From Candidatus Zixiibacteriota bacterium (GTDB lineage Bacteria; Zixibacteria; MSB-5A5; GN15; FEB-12): DNA of 16,872 bases. The notes under the pieces were generated by a model. The model was not told the origin of the DNA. It saw only the letters and a list, made by a program, of their open reading frames with translations, and did not search any database. Both the position numbers and the translations under genes were made by a program. Within the stretch, counting starts at the first letter, position 1, and every line of letters starts with the position of its first letter. Shown in pieces: positions 1 to 8,111 of the stretch. The stretch is from NCBI GenBank assembly GCA_023700785.1, contig JAMPYH010000014.1:1-16872 (forward strand), written 5' to 3'.

Positions 1-19
1 GAGGGACTGATCCACTTTA

Positions 20-93
20 TCGGGGTGAGAGGATTTGAACCTCCGACACCTTGCTCCCAAAGCAAGTGCGCTACCAGGCTGCGCCACACCCCG
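20..93 (-). tRNA. tRNA-Pro (anticodon UGG)
   Basis: Read on the minus strand, this folds as a complete cloverleaf. The 7-bp acceptor stem pairs CGGGGTG with CACCCCG. The D arm reads GCGCAGCCTGGTAGCGC. The anticodon stem CTTGC/GCAAG closes the loop TTTGGGA, which carries anticodon TGG, and the T arm GGAGG-TTCAAAT-CCTCT follows. The discriminator base is A at position 20. The 3' CCA is not encoded (ATAAA follows), so it would be added by the CCA-adding enzyme. The anticodon reads proline codons CCN with preference for CCA/CCG. It is divergent from rlmN. Confidence 0.97.
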
Positions 94-107
94 ATTTCCC
101 TACAAAA

Positions 108-136
108 ATGATAGTCCTTATCTCGTTCTAAGTCAA
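108..136 (-). promoter_or_regulatory. sigma-70 promoter of tRNA-Pro
   Basis: On the minus strand, TTGACT (131-136) is followed after exactly 17 bases by TATCAT (108-113). Each hexamer matches the consensus at five of six positions. The -10 box ends 14 bases before the 5' end of the tRNA, which suits a short precursor leader. Confidence 0.75.
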
Positions 137-203
137 GACATCTCTTGATCTAAGACCGCCTCGAACGGTACCCGGAGAGTCGGCCAGGCTCTTGTCAATT
201 GGG

Positions 204-209
204 TATAAT
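204..209 (+). promoter_or_regulatory. -10 element of rlmN
   Basis: A perfect TATAAT lies 18 bases ahead of the rlmN ATG. The position 17 bases further upstream (CGGCCA, 181-186) is not a recognisable -35 box. The TTGTCA at 192-197 is only six bases away, too close to act as one. Transcription would begin near 216, giving a leader of about 12 bases with no Shine-Dalgarno sequence, close to a leaderless message. Confidence 0.5.
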
Positions 210-227
210 TGATTACATTACGACCCT

Positions 228-1259
228 ATGCAGCGACAGAACATACTAGGATATACTCTCCCGCAGCTTGAACAGGCGATGCAGGCGATCGGGGAGAAGC
301 CATACCGCGGCCGCCAGCTTCATAAGTGGCTCTATCTCTCCCGCCAGTATGATTTCTCCCTGATGACCGACTTCACCAAGGAACTGCGCTCCCGCCTTGC
401 GGAGTTGTACCAGGTTGCTCCGCTTGAGCTGGAATACTCCGCCAAGTCCAAAGACGGGACCGAGAAGTTCCTGTTTCGCCTGAATGACGGCCGACCGGTG
501 GAGACTGTGCTGATCCCCGACGATGACCGGAGGACGCTCTGCATCTCATCGCAATCTGGTTGTCCATTGGCCTGTAGCTTTTGCGCGACCGGCACCCTTG
601 GACTGCTCCGCAATCTAACCGCCGGGGAGATCGTGGGGCAATTGATGTATGTGCGCGACAAGTATGGCGATGACGCGTTTACCAATGTCGTCTTCATGGG
701 GATGGGAGAACCGCTGCATAATTACGATACGGTCCTTGAAGCGGTCGGTATTATGACCAATCCGCTCGGTCTCAAGGTCTCGGCTCGCAAGATCACCATT
801 TCAACCTCGGGTGTAACCCCCAAGATCAAGAAACTGGCGGATAGCGGCACGAAAACCCGGCTGGCGCTTTCGCTCCACGCCGCTACCCAGGTCAAGCGCG
901 CCAAGATCATGCCGGTCGCCGAGACGTTCGGCTTGACCAAGCTGATGGAGGCTGTCCGCTATTACGCCGAGACCACCGAACAGAGAGTGACGTTCGAATA
1001 TATCCTCTTCGACGGATTCAACGATACGATGGATGATGTCCGGGCGCTGGCCGAGCTGGTGCGCGGGATTCCGTGCAAGATCAACATCCTCGCGTATAAT
1101 GAAGTCCCCGGATTGTCGTTCAAGCGGCCATCGGACGAAAAGGTTGATTGGTTTGGACGGATGCTCTTTCCGCGCACCCCGGCGGTGACGGTGCGCAAGA
1201 GCAGGGGGAGAGATATCGACGCCGCCTGCGGCCAGTTGGCCGCCCGCAAAATGACCTGA
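228..1259 (+). CDS. rlmN: Dual-specificity rRNA/tRNA adenine-C2 methyltransferase RlmN
   Basis: This is a cytoplasmic radical-SAM enzyme that methylates C2 of A2503 in 23S rRNA, and in E. coli also A37 of some tRNAs. The 343-residue length is normal for the family. The N-terminal accessory domain covers about residues 1-95. The radical-SAM cluster motif CxxxCxxC is at C112, C116 and C119. The SAM-contacting GMGEP motif is at 158-162. The second catalytic cysteine, which forms the methyl-protein intermediate in known RlmN proteins, is C334 in the conserved C-terminal RGRDIDAACGQL block. The ATG at 228 is chosen because the protein begins at a typical family start and a TATAAT sits just upstream. 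No ribosome-binding site is visible. It is the first gene of a probable three-gene unit: the next start is 18 bases after its stop and there is no terminator between them. Confidence 0.96.
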   Translation: MQRQNILGYTLPQLEQAMQAIGEKPYRGRQLHKWLYLSRQYDFSLMTDFTKELRSRLAELYQVAPLELEYSAKSKDGTEKFLFRLNDGRPVETVLIPDDDRRTLCISSQSGCPLACSFCATGTLGLLRNLTAGEIVGQLMYVRDKYGDDAFTNVVFMGMGEPLHNYDTVLEAVGIMTNPLGLKVSARKITISTSGVTPKIKKLADSGTKTRLALSLHAATQVKRAKIMPVAETFGLTKLMEAVRYYAETTEQRVTFEYILFDGFNDTMDDVRALAELVRGIPCKINILAYNEVPGLSFKRPSDEKVDWFGRMLFPRTPAVTVRKSRGRDIDAACGQLAARKMT

Positions 1260-1277
1260 CCTGTAGGAGATCCATTG

Positions 1278-2672
1278 ATGCGCCTTGTCGCGATTAGTCT
1301 GTTCTTTGCCGCGGTGCTCTGCCTGTCAGCTTCCGCGCAGTCCGATGTCCAGGTCGGCACTATCGACCCGATGAAAGTGCTCTGGGGGCCGCAGACCATT
1401 TACGCCCAGGTCACCAGCAACGCCGATTATCCCAAGTTCATCTCCACCCAGATCAGGATCGAGTTCACCGGCCGCTATCTGAATCCGAAGCGGTCTTATC
1501 GCTCCAATTTTGTATTGGAACCGGGCGTGACCGTGGCTATGCCGATCAGGTTTGAGATCCCGCCGAACTGGGGTGACGCGAAGATCGACCTGCTGATGTA
1601 CGACGTGATCGATACCCTCGACGTCTATTTGCCGGAGCAGAAGATCGCCGAGGAGCACTCGCGCCTTACTTTTCATCTCCCGCCGGATCTATTTGATCAT
1701 TTCCAGGAACGGATCAGCATGCCGCCATTCACCGAGAATAGCCCGCTTTTCGACTCGGAGCTTCTGCGGCTGGCCTTCATTCTGTTTAGAGCGGGGAAAG
1801 ATGACCGCGCGATCGCGGAAATGACCAAGATCGACACGGTCTATCTGCGGCAGATCATCTGGAAGTGGAAGTATTATGACTTTTTGGCGCATGCCAAGCC
1901 GGACAGCGCGCTCCGCCCGACTTTCCCGATCATCACGACCGCCGAGGCGGAGGAGATCCGACCGATCGTTAACAAGACCTCGTCGCAACTGGCGTCGTTG
2001 ATCCAGAAGAATATGAAAGGCTACCAGCGGGTGGTCGATAGCTTGATGACCTCCGGGAGCCTCCCCAATGACACCAATCTCGTTTTGCATGGCGGGACTG
2101 TCCTTTTCCAGAAATACCCCGTGGTGACGGCCCTTTTTCTCTGGTATCATCTTGGACGGGGGTTTGTCGGCGGAAACTTCCCGCTCGATGTTTATCGCGA
2201 GACCGACCCCTGCAATGTTCATATCCCGCTTTGGATGTACGCGGTTCGCGGTGGCGACCTGTTCAACGGCCATCACTTCATAAACTTCTCGGTGACCTCC
2301 GGCAAGCCGATCCTCCAATTCGCCGACAGCATCCCGGAAATACGCTGCCCTGAGGTCTATCCGTACGCGGACCGGATCCAGGGAAATGAGTGGAACTACG
2401 CGTCGAATGACGCCCCTGAGTTCTTTGTCCTCGACACTACATTTGTTCATCCCGCGCTAAGGGCGCTGGGTGTTGGCTCGGAGAAGATCCTTCAGCCGGC
2501 TTATGACGCGCTTCGCGCCACGGTCGAAAAATACGAGCCGGGTTCATTCGTTCCGGGGGTCAACTTCTGGTTTTGGAATCAGGTGGCGACGCAAACCGCG
2601 GATGAACTGGTGAAAAAGAGAGTCATCTCGCGACGGGGGAATGGACATTATCGAATCGAGGCGCTAAAATGA
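1278..2672 (+). CDS. Secreted protein of unknown function
   Basis: I do not recognise this 464-residue protein. It starts with a clear Sec signal peptide (Arg2, hydrophobic stretch of about residues 4-15, likely cleavage after ASA near residue 20), so it is probably periplasmic or outer-membrane associated. After the signal, about residues 22-135 look beta-rich, like an immunoglobulin-type sandwich. Residues of about 145-270 look helical. The C-terminal 190 residues are mixed and rich in aromatics, with a HIPLWMYAVRGG stretch and a HHF segment. No catalytic motif is evident. The ATG at 1278 is preferred over the TTG immediately before it because AGGAGA (1265-1270) lies seven bases upstream of the ATG. 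Its last four bases (ATGA) overlap the start of the next gene, so the two are probably translationally coupled and may work together. Confidence 0.85.
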   Translation: MRLVAISLFFAAVLCLSASAQSDVQVGTIDPMKVLWGPQTIYAQVTSNADYPKFISTQIRIEFTGRYLNPKRSYRSNFVLEPGVTVAMPIRFEIPPNWGDAKIDLLMYDVIDTLDVYLPEQKIAEEHSRLTFHLPPDLFDHFQERISMPPFTENSPLFDSELLRLAFILFRAGKDDRAIAEMTKIDTVYLRQIIWKWKYYDFLAHAKPDSALRPTFPIITTAEAEEIRPIVNKTSSQLASLIQKNMKGYQRVVDSLMTSGSLPNDTNLVLHGGTVLFQKYPVVTALFLWYHLGRGFVGGNFPLDVYRETDPCNVHIPLWMYAVRGGDLFNGHHFINFSVTSGKPILQFADSIPEIRCPEVYPYADRIQGNEWNYASNDAPEFFVLDTTFVHPALRALGVGSEKILQPAYDALRATVEKYEPGSFVPGVNFWFWNQVATQTADELVKKRVISRRGNGHYRIEALK

Positions 2673-3103
2673 AGCGAGTTATCTTCCTGACGCTCGGCTG
2701 TCTCGGCCTGATCGCGTTTGAAGGTTGCAAAGAGAAAACGCCAAACCGCGATTATATCCCGGTGATCAAACAACGTGTTTATCTCCTGCAACAGGCGATC
2801 AAAGAGCGCAGCAAGGTCGCGCTCGACTCGCTGTTGACGGACGAATACGCGTCGGTCTCCGGAGCGGATTCGGTAGTGCAGTTTTCTTATGGCGCCGACC
2901 CAAATTTCCAGTTCGATCGCTTTGGCCGAACCGAGATCTTCTACACTGACTCTCGGGCCAGGGTGGATGGGAATATCGTCGGCGTGGATGGCCGCATTTT
3001 GAAAGAAATGACCCTGACTTACGAGCACAGGGGGGAGCGGTGGCTGCTGAAGAAGATCGGCCCGATGCTGGCAAGCCCTGATTCGGTTGATTCGCTCAAG
3101 TGA
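2669..3103 (+). CDS. Putative lipoprotein, NTF2-like
   Basis: This 144-residue protein has an N-terminal export signal (Lys2, Arg3, then a hydrophobic run) ending at C20 in the context FEGC, an untidy but plausible lipobox. Lipidation at C20 is therefore an inference. The remainder has the order expected of a small NTF2/SnoaL or DUF4440-type alpha+beta cone: helices around residues 30-55 (VIKQRVYLLQQAIKERS, then LLTDEYASVSG), then strands that end in an EHRGERWLLKKIGPM-type closing strand. No active-site residues can be assigned. Such domains often bind small molecules or act as structural modules. The ATG overlaps the upstream stop codon (ATGA) and has its own GAGG seven bases upstream (2658-2661). 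It is the last gene before the hairpin at 3132-3163. Confidence 0.78.
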   Translation: MKRVIFLTLGCLGLIAFEGCKEKTPNRDYIPVIKQRVYLLQQAIKERSKVALDSLLTDEYASVSGADSVVQFSYGADPNFQFDRFGRTEIFYTDSRARVDGNIVGVDGRILKEMTLTYEHRGERWLLKKIGPMLASPDSVDSLK

Positions 3104-3131
3104 TCCAGCGGCCAACGGTTTGTCGCACATG

Positions 3132-3163
3132 AAAAAAGCGCCTGCTTGTGACGGCGCTTCTTT
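3132..3163. terminator. Bidirectional intrinsic terminator
   Basis: AAGCGCC (3136-3142) pairs with GGCGCTT (3153-3159) around a 10-base loop. On the plus strand it is followed by CTTT. On the minus strand the stem ends in a run of six T. It lies between two convergent units and can end both the rlmN-lipoprotein message and the kinase message, the latter more strongly. Confidence 0.85.
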
Positions 3164-3182
3164 GTGTGCCAGTTTGTTCAGT

Positions 3183-5867
3183 TCATCGCTGGTCGAGCGC
3201 GGATGACCAATTCTGCACGAGTATAAAACTCGGGCGGTCGCCGAAGGTCACGAGTCGATTGACCGCAAAGCGCTGGCCGTCGGCGGAGATATCGTATCGC
3301 CTCTCAGGATTGCCACTCATATCCAGCAAAGTCTCAAAAAGAGTCGTAGTCTCTCCCACCTGCAGGGTTGGCCCGAGTGACATTGCGACCGCCTTGATAT
3401 GGTTATCGCCAGTTCGGTAGTAGAGCTCCTTTCCATCTTTGCGCCACAATGGCATCCAGGAGGCCTCAGTCGAGATTTGCCATTTATCACCTGAACCGTC
3501 TAACTGTCTCACGTACACCTGGCGCGTCCCCGACTCGTCACTGGTAAACGCCAAAAAGCGGCCGTCGGGTGAAAGCGCAGGGCTTAACTCCCAATACGGG
3601 GTGGAGGCGATCCACTCAAGGCGGGGTGGAGCTCCCGGGTAGCAGAGCCCGATATCGGTATGTTCGCCCGGCCTCTTTTGGCCGACGAACGTAAACGCAT
3701 CACCCTTGGGCGTCCAGGAATGGGCTGAGATACCACCAACACCCGTGCTGTCAAAAATGACAAAGGGTTCACCATCGCCATCGACCGACATTTTCTTTTT
3801 ATTGAGATTCCACCTGTTCGCCTGGCTGGTGTAAACGATTCCGCTTCCGTCAGGAGTCCAGATCGGCCAAAGGTCCATTTCTTTGGAGAACGTCGCCCGC
3901 GTACTCACCTTGCGGGTCAGGTCGATCGTCCAGATATCGTCGCTGCCTGTGGCCGGATCCTGCGCCGAATACAGCAGTTTCTTTCCGTCAGGAGAGATAC
4001 TGATCTCCCTGAACGGCTTGCCCGTAGCGATTGAATCGATGAATCGCCCGTTTCTATCCAGCCAAACCAATTCACTTCCACTCGACTGCGAAGAAGGCAG
4101 AAAGACAGCGGTACCATTGTCGCTGAGGCTGAAGTCGGCCCGTCCAAATGTTCCAGCCATCGCCAACTCGCTGACCGGAGTTGGCTCACCGACTTTGTCC
4201 GGTGAATCCGGGTCAAACGCGCGGGCGGTCAGGATCTGACCTTCCACGCTCAGGATATATCCGGAGCGATCGAACATCGGCCGTCCTGACGCGCCAAACA
4301 GCGGGCGCGGCTCCTCGCCGGACAAAGACCCATACATGACGGTATGTTTCTCCTGAGGTAAGTCACCTGCTGACTGCGATAACTGCAGGTAGAGGAAGTG
4401 CTCGCCATCGGGCAGGAACGAGGGCCAGGCCACTGCACTGCGGGTACTATCGGATCTTCCTTTTACCGCTACGGTGACCGCTCCTCCCGAAGCATTGACT
4501 TGCCAGATCGGATCGGTAGAGCGTCCGTCCAAAAGAATGATATTTTTGGAGCCCCAGGTTCCATCCGCCGCTCCGGGAACTTTGGCGATCAACTGCACCG
4601 GTCCGCCTGTGGCTGAGATCTTCATCAGTTGTTCGCCCGTGATATACGCGATCTGGCGGCTGTCGGGCGACCAGAACGGCCTGCGCGCCCCTTCGGTCCC
4701 AGGCAACGGTTCAGCTTTGAGCGAGTTCATTCTCCGGACCCAGATCTTCGTTCTTCCGCTCGTGTCAACGGCCTGAAAGGCGAGCATTGAACCGTCTGGC
4801 GATATCATCGGCCAACCCATGGTCCGGATGGCAGGGTCGGCTTCGATCGTGAAGCGAGCGAGTTGCGGCTTCGCCTCTGTCTTTCCAAACTGCATAATGG
4901 CAAGTCCCACTGTCGCGAGTCCAAACGCGGCCGCCAGTATCCAGGCGACTCGCATATTCATCCTGCGGCGTGCCGCCACCGGCGCCGGGATCCCCGCCAG
5001 CGAACCGCCTTCGGACACCCAGCGCAATTGATGCAACAGGTCGCGCGCGTTCTGCCACCGTTCATCCGGATCCTTGGAGAGACACTGCTTGATCACGCGG
5101 TCGAGCGCCGGGGGCGCGTCAGGCTGGTAGCTCGCGATCGAGCGCGGCTCTTCTTTCATGATCGAGGCTATCAAGCTCGCCTGACTATTGCCCGCGAACG
5201 GCTTCTTGCCGGTGATCATTTCATACAGCACGACACCGAATGAAAAGAGATCGCTTCTCGCGTCGGACTCTTTTCCCTCGAGTTGCTCCGGCGACATATA
5301 TTGAAGCGTGCCCACGATCGTTCCCTCGCCGGTCAGCGGTGTGCTGTGCGTGATACCGGTCATGCCGGAGACCACGCCCGCTATCTGGATCTTGGCGAGC
5401 CCGAAATCCAGGAGCTTCGCGCCATTTTTGGTCAACATGATATTGAGCGATTTGAGGTCGCGGTGGATCAGTCCCTGGCGGTGCGCTTTGTCCAGGGCGT
5501 CGGCTATCTGGGTGGCATAGCGAAGTACTTCCTGGACCGACAACGGGCCGCGTTCAAGTCGCGATGACAGCGTCTCGCCTTCCAGATGCTCCATCACCAG
5601 GTAATCGACGCCGTTCTGATTGCCGACATCGTACAGCGAACAGATATTCGGATGATTCAGGCTGGAGATCGCGCGCGCCTCGCGTTCAAAACGGGTGCGC
5701 AGATCGGGATTGCTCGAGACATGCGGGGGAAGCACCTTGATCGCGACCGAGCGATCCAGCCGCGTATCTTTCGCCAGGTAAACCTCGCCCATCCCGCCCG
5801 CGCCGATCGGCGAGATGACTTCGTAAGGTCCAAGTTTGGTGCCGGTGCTCAGCGAAACTGGCTGCAT
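3183..5867 (-). CDS. Transmembrane Ser/Thr kinase with periplasmic PD40 propeller
   Basis: This is an 894-residue, single-pass, Hanks-type kinase. The cytoplasmic kinase domain spans about residues 15-280. It has the glycine loop GAGGMG (22-27), the ATP lysine K44 in VAIK, the catalytic loop HRDLKSLN (H135, D137, K139, N142), DFG at 154-156 and SPE at 192-194. All catalytic residues are present; Ser140 replaces the usual Pro. A transmembrane helix follows at about 307-327. The rest, about 340-890, carries repeated SPDG-type turns (near 356, 400, 485, 625, 671, 766, 809 and 861) of the TolB/PD40 beta-propeller class, so the sensor is probably periplasmic. The ATG at 5867 is preferred to the GTG at 5921. 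It has GAGGGA just upstream, begins at the usual family start before GTKLGPYEV, and the promoter found here would start transcription inside the longer version. Its substrate and ligand are unknown. Confidence 0.93.
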   Translation of the reverse strand: MQPVSLSTGTKLGPYEVISPIGAGGMGEVYLAKDTRLDRSVAIKVLPPHVSSNPDLRTRFEREARAISSLNHPNICSLYDVGNQNGVDYLVMEHLEGETLSSRLERGPLSVQEVLRYATQIADALDKAHRQGLIHRDLKSLNIMLTKNGAKLLDFGLAKIQIAGVVSGMTGITHSTPLTGEGTIVGTLQYMSPEQLEGKESDARSDLFSFGVVLYEMITGKKPFAGNSQASLIASIMKEEPRSIASYQPDAPPALDRVIKQCLSKDPDERWQNARDLLHQLRWVSEGGSLAGIPAPVAARRRMNMRVAWILAAAFGLATVGLAIMQFGKTEAKPQLARFTIEADPAIRTMGWPMISPDGSMLAFQAVDTSGRTKIWVRRMNSLKAEPLPGTEGARRPFWSPDSRQIAYITGEQLMKISATGGPVQLIAKVPGAADGTWGSKNIILLDGRSTDPIWQVNASGGAVTVAVKGRSDSTRSAVAWPSFLPDGEHFLYLQLSQSAGDLPQEKHTVMYGSLSGEEPRPLFGASGRPMFDRSGYILSVEGQILTARAFDPDSPDKVGEPTPVSELAMAGTFGRADFSLSDNGTAVFLPSSQSSGSELVWLDRNGRFIDSIATGKPFREISISPDGKKLLYSAQDPATGSDDIWTIDLTRKVSTRATFSKEMDLWPIWTPDGSGIVYTSQANRWNLNKKKMSVDGDGEPFVIFDSTGVGGISAHSWTPKGDAFTFVGQKRPGEHTDIGLCYPGAPPRLEWIASTPYWELSPALSPDGRFLAFTSDESGTRQVYVRQLDGSGDKWQISTEASWMPLWRKDGKELYYRTGDNHIKAVAMSLGPTLQVGETTTLFETLLDMSGNPERRYDISADGQRFAVNRLVTFGDRPSFILVQNWSSALDQR

Positions 5868-5921
5868 GTATCCCTCGTTCTGTTCTGGTGTACTGGCGTT
5901 GAATAGATTAGGTCGGTCCAC

Positions 5922-5949
5922 AATATAGGCTGAAGCGGCCGAGCCTCAA
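5922..5949 (-). promoter_or_regulatory. Candidate sigma-70 promoter of the kinase gene
   Basis: On the minus strand TTGAGG (5944-5949), a 16-base spacer and TATATT (5922-5927) match the consensus at four and five of six positions. The predicted start point near 5914 leaves a leader of about 47 bases before the ATG at 5867 and would exclude the in-frame GTG at 5921. Confidence 0.5.
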
Positions 5950-6003
5950 AGCAAAAAACAGCAACCGGACAGGTTAGAACTTTCACAAGCGGTGAATGGC
6001 CGG

Positions 6004-6039
6004 CCAAAAGAAAAGCGCCCGGCCGGATGCCGAGCGCTT
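6004..6039 (-). terminator. Intrinsic terminator of the S41 protease gene
   Basis: An 11-base stem (6013-6023 with 6029-6039, one G-T wobble) closes a 5-base loop and is followed on the minus strand by TTTTCTTTTGG. It sits 22 bases after the protease stop codon. It separates the protease and kinase transcripts. Confidence 0.9.
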
Positions 6040-6061
6040 ACGTTCTCAGAGGTAAATGAGT

Positions 6062-7873
6062 CTAGCTCTTCGAGGCCCGCTTGCTTTGGCCCTCAGTGAT
6101 CAGACGAGTGTACTCTTTCGGCTGGGTCAGGATCTCCACCGCCTTCTGCACCGACTTGTCGGTTTGCAGCACGATATTCTCATACACGCCGCGTTCGCCG
6201 GCGATAGAGGAGACCACCTCGCGTTTGAGCGCCCGTTTGATATAGTCGCGCGACTTGTCAAAGTCGCTTTGTTTTTCTTTCTCGACCAGCGCCTCAAGAT
6301 TGGCGATACCGGCCGCATACAGCGTATCATTGTCGCCCGCCTCGGCGGTCTTCTTCAGGTCTTCAAGCGCCACCTGCACCGAAGACTTGTAGCTGAAATC
6401 TTTCTCTTTGATAAACTGGCGGAACTCCTCAACCATCTGGTCGGTCACCTGGAAGTCCGGCTTGATCTCCGGATGTTTGGTGACATAGGTGATCGCGAAG
6501 TCAAAGAACATCGACTTCCGCTCGAGGTTGATCTCGATCGGCTGCCAGGACTCGCGATCCATTTCGATATCCGGGACTATCCCGCCGCCGCCATAGACGA
6601 TCCGTCCGCCGTTGGTGTAGTATATCTCGCGATCAGTGATCGACATCGTATCCGCGACAGTGTCGATATCCTCGGATATATCCAGGTCGGCATGCACGCC
6701 ATCTTTTTCCTGGCGATCCGGCTTCTGGATACACCGGCCGGAAGGGACATAGTATTTCGCGGTCGTCAATTTCAGCGCCATGGAGCCGTCATTGGAGATC
6801 GGGAAGATCTGCTGGACCAGCCCTTTGCCATAGGTCGTGTTTCCTATAATGAGGCCGCGATCCCAGTCCTGCACCGCGCCGGCAACGATCTCTGACGCCG
6901 AAGCGGTTCCTTCGTCAACGAGAATGACGAACGGTTTGTCGGGGAAGAGCGGGGCGCGTTCGGACTTGTAGTGACGTTCGCTGTCGGCATAGCGGCCGCG
7001 CGTATAGACGATCTCAGCGCCTTCTTTTATGAACAACTCAGCGGTCTCTTTCGCCTGGTCAAGCAGGCCGCCGCCGTTGGAGCGAAGATCCAGCACCAGG
7101 CCGGAGACATTTTGGCTATTGAGATTGGTGATAGCTTCGCGAAGTTCGTGCGAGGTCTCCTCGGCAAAGCGCGACAGACGGACATACCCGACCGTGGAGC
7201 CGGGGATCACGCCGGCGTAATTCACCGACTTTAATTCAATCTGAGCGCGTTCTACTTCGAACTCCATCAGGTCGGCGAGCCCCGGACGCTTGATCGTCAG
7301 CTTGACACTGGTACCAGCCTTACCGCGCATCAGCTTCGAAGCGTCCGACGTTTTCATCTCATGCGTATCATGACCGTCGATCTCCCAGAGAATATCCCCG
7401 GCGCGCAGGCCGCGGCGATAGGCGGGAGTACCTTCGATCGGCGAGATGATGATAACCCGGTCATCCCGCTGGTCGATCATCATGCCGAGACCTTCATACT
7501 TGCCGTGAGTCGATTCCATCAACGCGTCGTAGGAGGATTTCTCCATCAACACAGAAAAGCGGTCGAGGTCGGTCAACATGCCGACAATGCCGGCGCGAAT
7601 GATCTTGTCAACATCGACATCTTCCATGTATTGATTGCGGATATTAAACGCGGTCTGCGTCAGTTTGCGGACGTTTTTCATGAAGCTGTCGCGCGTCTGA
7701 TTCGCGCTGTCCTGCGACAGGTTCAATTCATTCAGATTTATCTGGACCGTATCGGCCCAGAGAACCGGTTCAGACGCTTGCGATAGCTGATTGGCGTCGC
7801 CCGGTCCGGCGAACCAGATCAAGACGAGCGCGAAAACCGTCACGCCTATTAGCTGGCTGGTATAGCGCAACAT
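6062..7873 (-). CDS. S41 family C-terminal processing peptidase (Ctp/Prc-like)
   Basis: This exported serine protease of the tail-specific/Ctp family cleaves substrates at the C terminus using a Ser-Lys dyad. The 603-residue chain has an N-terminal hydrophobic segment (about residues 6-22, signal peptide or anchor). A PDZ domain at about 125-200 contains GLGMMID and the GLRAGD loop. The S41 catalytic domain follows, with dyad S325 (in SASE) and K350 (in YGKG). These are exactly 25 residues apart, as in E. coli Prc, and Q354 is four residues further on. The C-terminal 150 residues are helical and resemble the extension of Bacteroidetes-type Ctp proteases. The start ATG is supported by GGAGGT four bases upstream. 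It is transcribed alone: its own promoter lies upstream and a terminator follows. Likely roles are processing or turnover of envelope proteins; the substrate is not evident. Confidence 0.94.
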   Translation of the reverse strand: MLRYTSQLIGVTVFALVLIWFAGPGDANQLSQASEPVLWADTVQINLNELNLSQDSANQTRDSFMKNVRKLTQTAFNIRNQYMEDVDVDKIIRAGIVGMLTDLDRFSVLMEKSSYDALMESTHGKYEGLGMMIDQRDDRVIIISPIEGTPAYRRGLRAGDILWEIDGHDTHEMKTSDASKLMRGKAGTSVKLTIKRPGLADLMEFEVERAQIELKSVNYAGVIPGSTVGYVRLSRFAEETSHELREAITNLNSQNVSGLVLDLRSNGGGLLDQAKETAELFIKEGAEIVYTRGRYADSERHYKSERAPLFPDKPFVILVDEGTASASEIVAGAVQDWDRGLIIGNTTYGKGLVQQIFPISNDGSMALKLTTAKYYVPSGRCIQKPDRQEKDGVHADLDISEDIDTVADTMSITDREIYYTNGGRIVYGGGGIVPDIEMDRESWQPIEINLERKSMFFDFAITYVTKHPEIKPDFQVTDQMVEEFRQFIKEKDFSYKSSVQVALEDLKKTAEAGDNDTLYAAGIANLEALVEKEKQSDFDKSRDYIKRALKREVVSSIAGERGVYENIVLQTDKSVQKAVEILTQPKEYTRLITEGQSKRASKS

Positions 7874-7901
7874 GTAACCTCCACAGACTGGTTATGGCTT
7901 C

Positions 7902-7929
7902 AATCTATCGGCCACGGAGTAGATGTCAA
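7902..7929 (-). promoter_or_regulatory. sigma-70 promoter of the S41 protease gene
   Basis: On the minus strand a perfect TTGACA (7924-7929) is followed after 16 bases by TAGATT (7902-7907, four of six). The start point would be near 7895, about 22 bases before the protease ATG. Confidence 0.6.
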
Positions 7930-8082
7930 GTTTGCCGGCGAGTACGTTCTCGCGGGTATCTTATTGTAGATTTAACACTTATCCCGGTCATTCAGTTTCA
8001 ACTTCGTAAGCGGTTTCTTAATGTCCAATATAAGTGGCTGCTGACCCGGTGGTTAGCGGCATCGCTCCATATACGTTGTAAC

Positions 8083-8111
8083 TTTTCAGCGGTTGCTGTC
8101 GTCCGTATATT
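8083..8111 (+). promoter_or_regulatory. Candidate promoter of the 8212-10839 unit
   Basis: TTTTCA (8083-8088), a 17-base spacer and TATATT (8106-8111) match four and five of six consensus positions. This would give a leader of about 94 bases ahead of the ATG at 8212. That leader contains the small inverted repeat at 8156-8169. Confidence 0.4.

Noticed and set aside
192..209. TTGTCA followed by TATAAT before rlmN as a -35/-10 pair
   Set aside because: The hexamers are only six bases apart; a working sigma-70 promoter needs about 16-18.
6056..6895. Long open frame opposite the S41 protease gene
   Set aside because: It lies wholly antisense to a gene with a complete catalytic domain. Its predicted protein has no family resemblance, and such frames are expected in sequence of this GC content.
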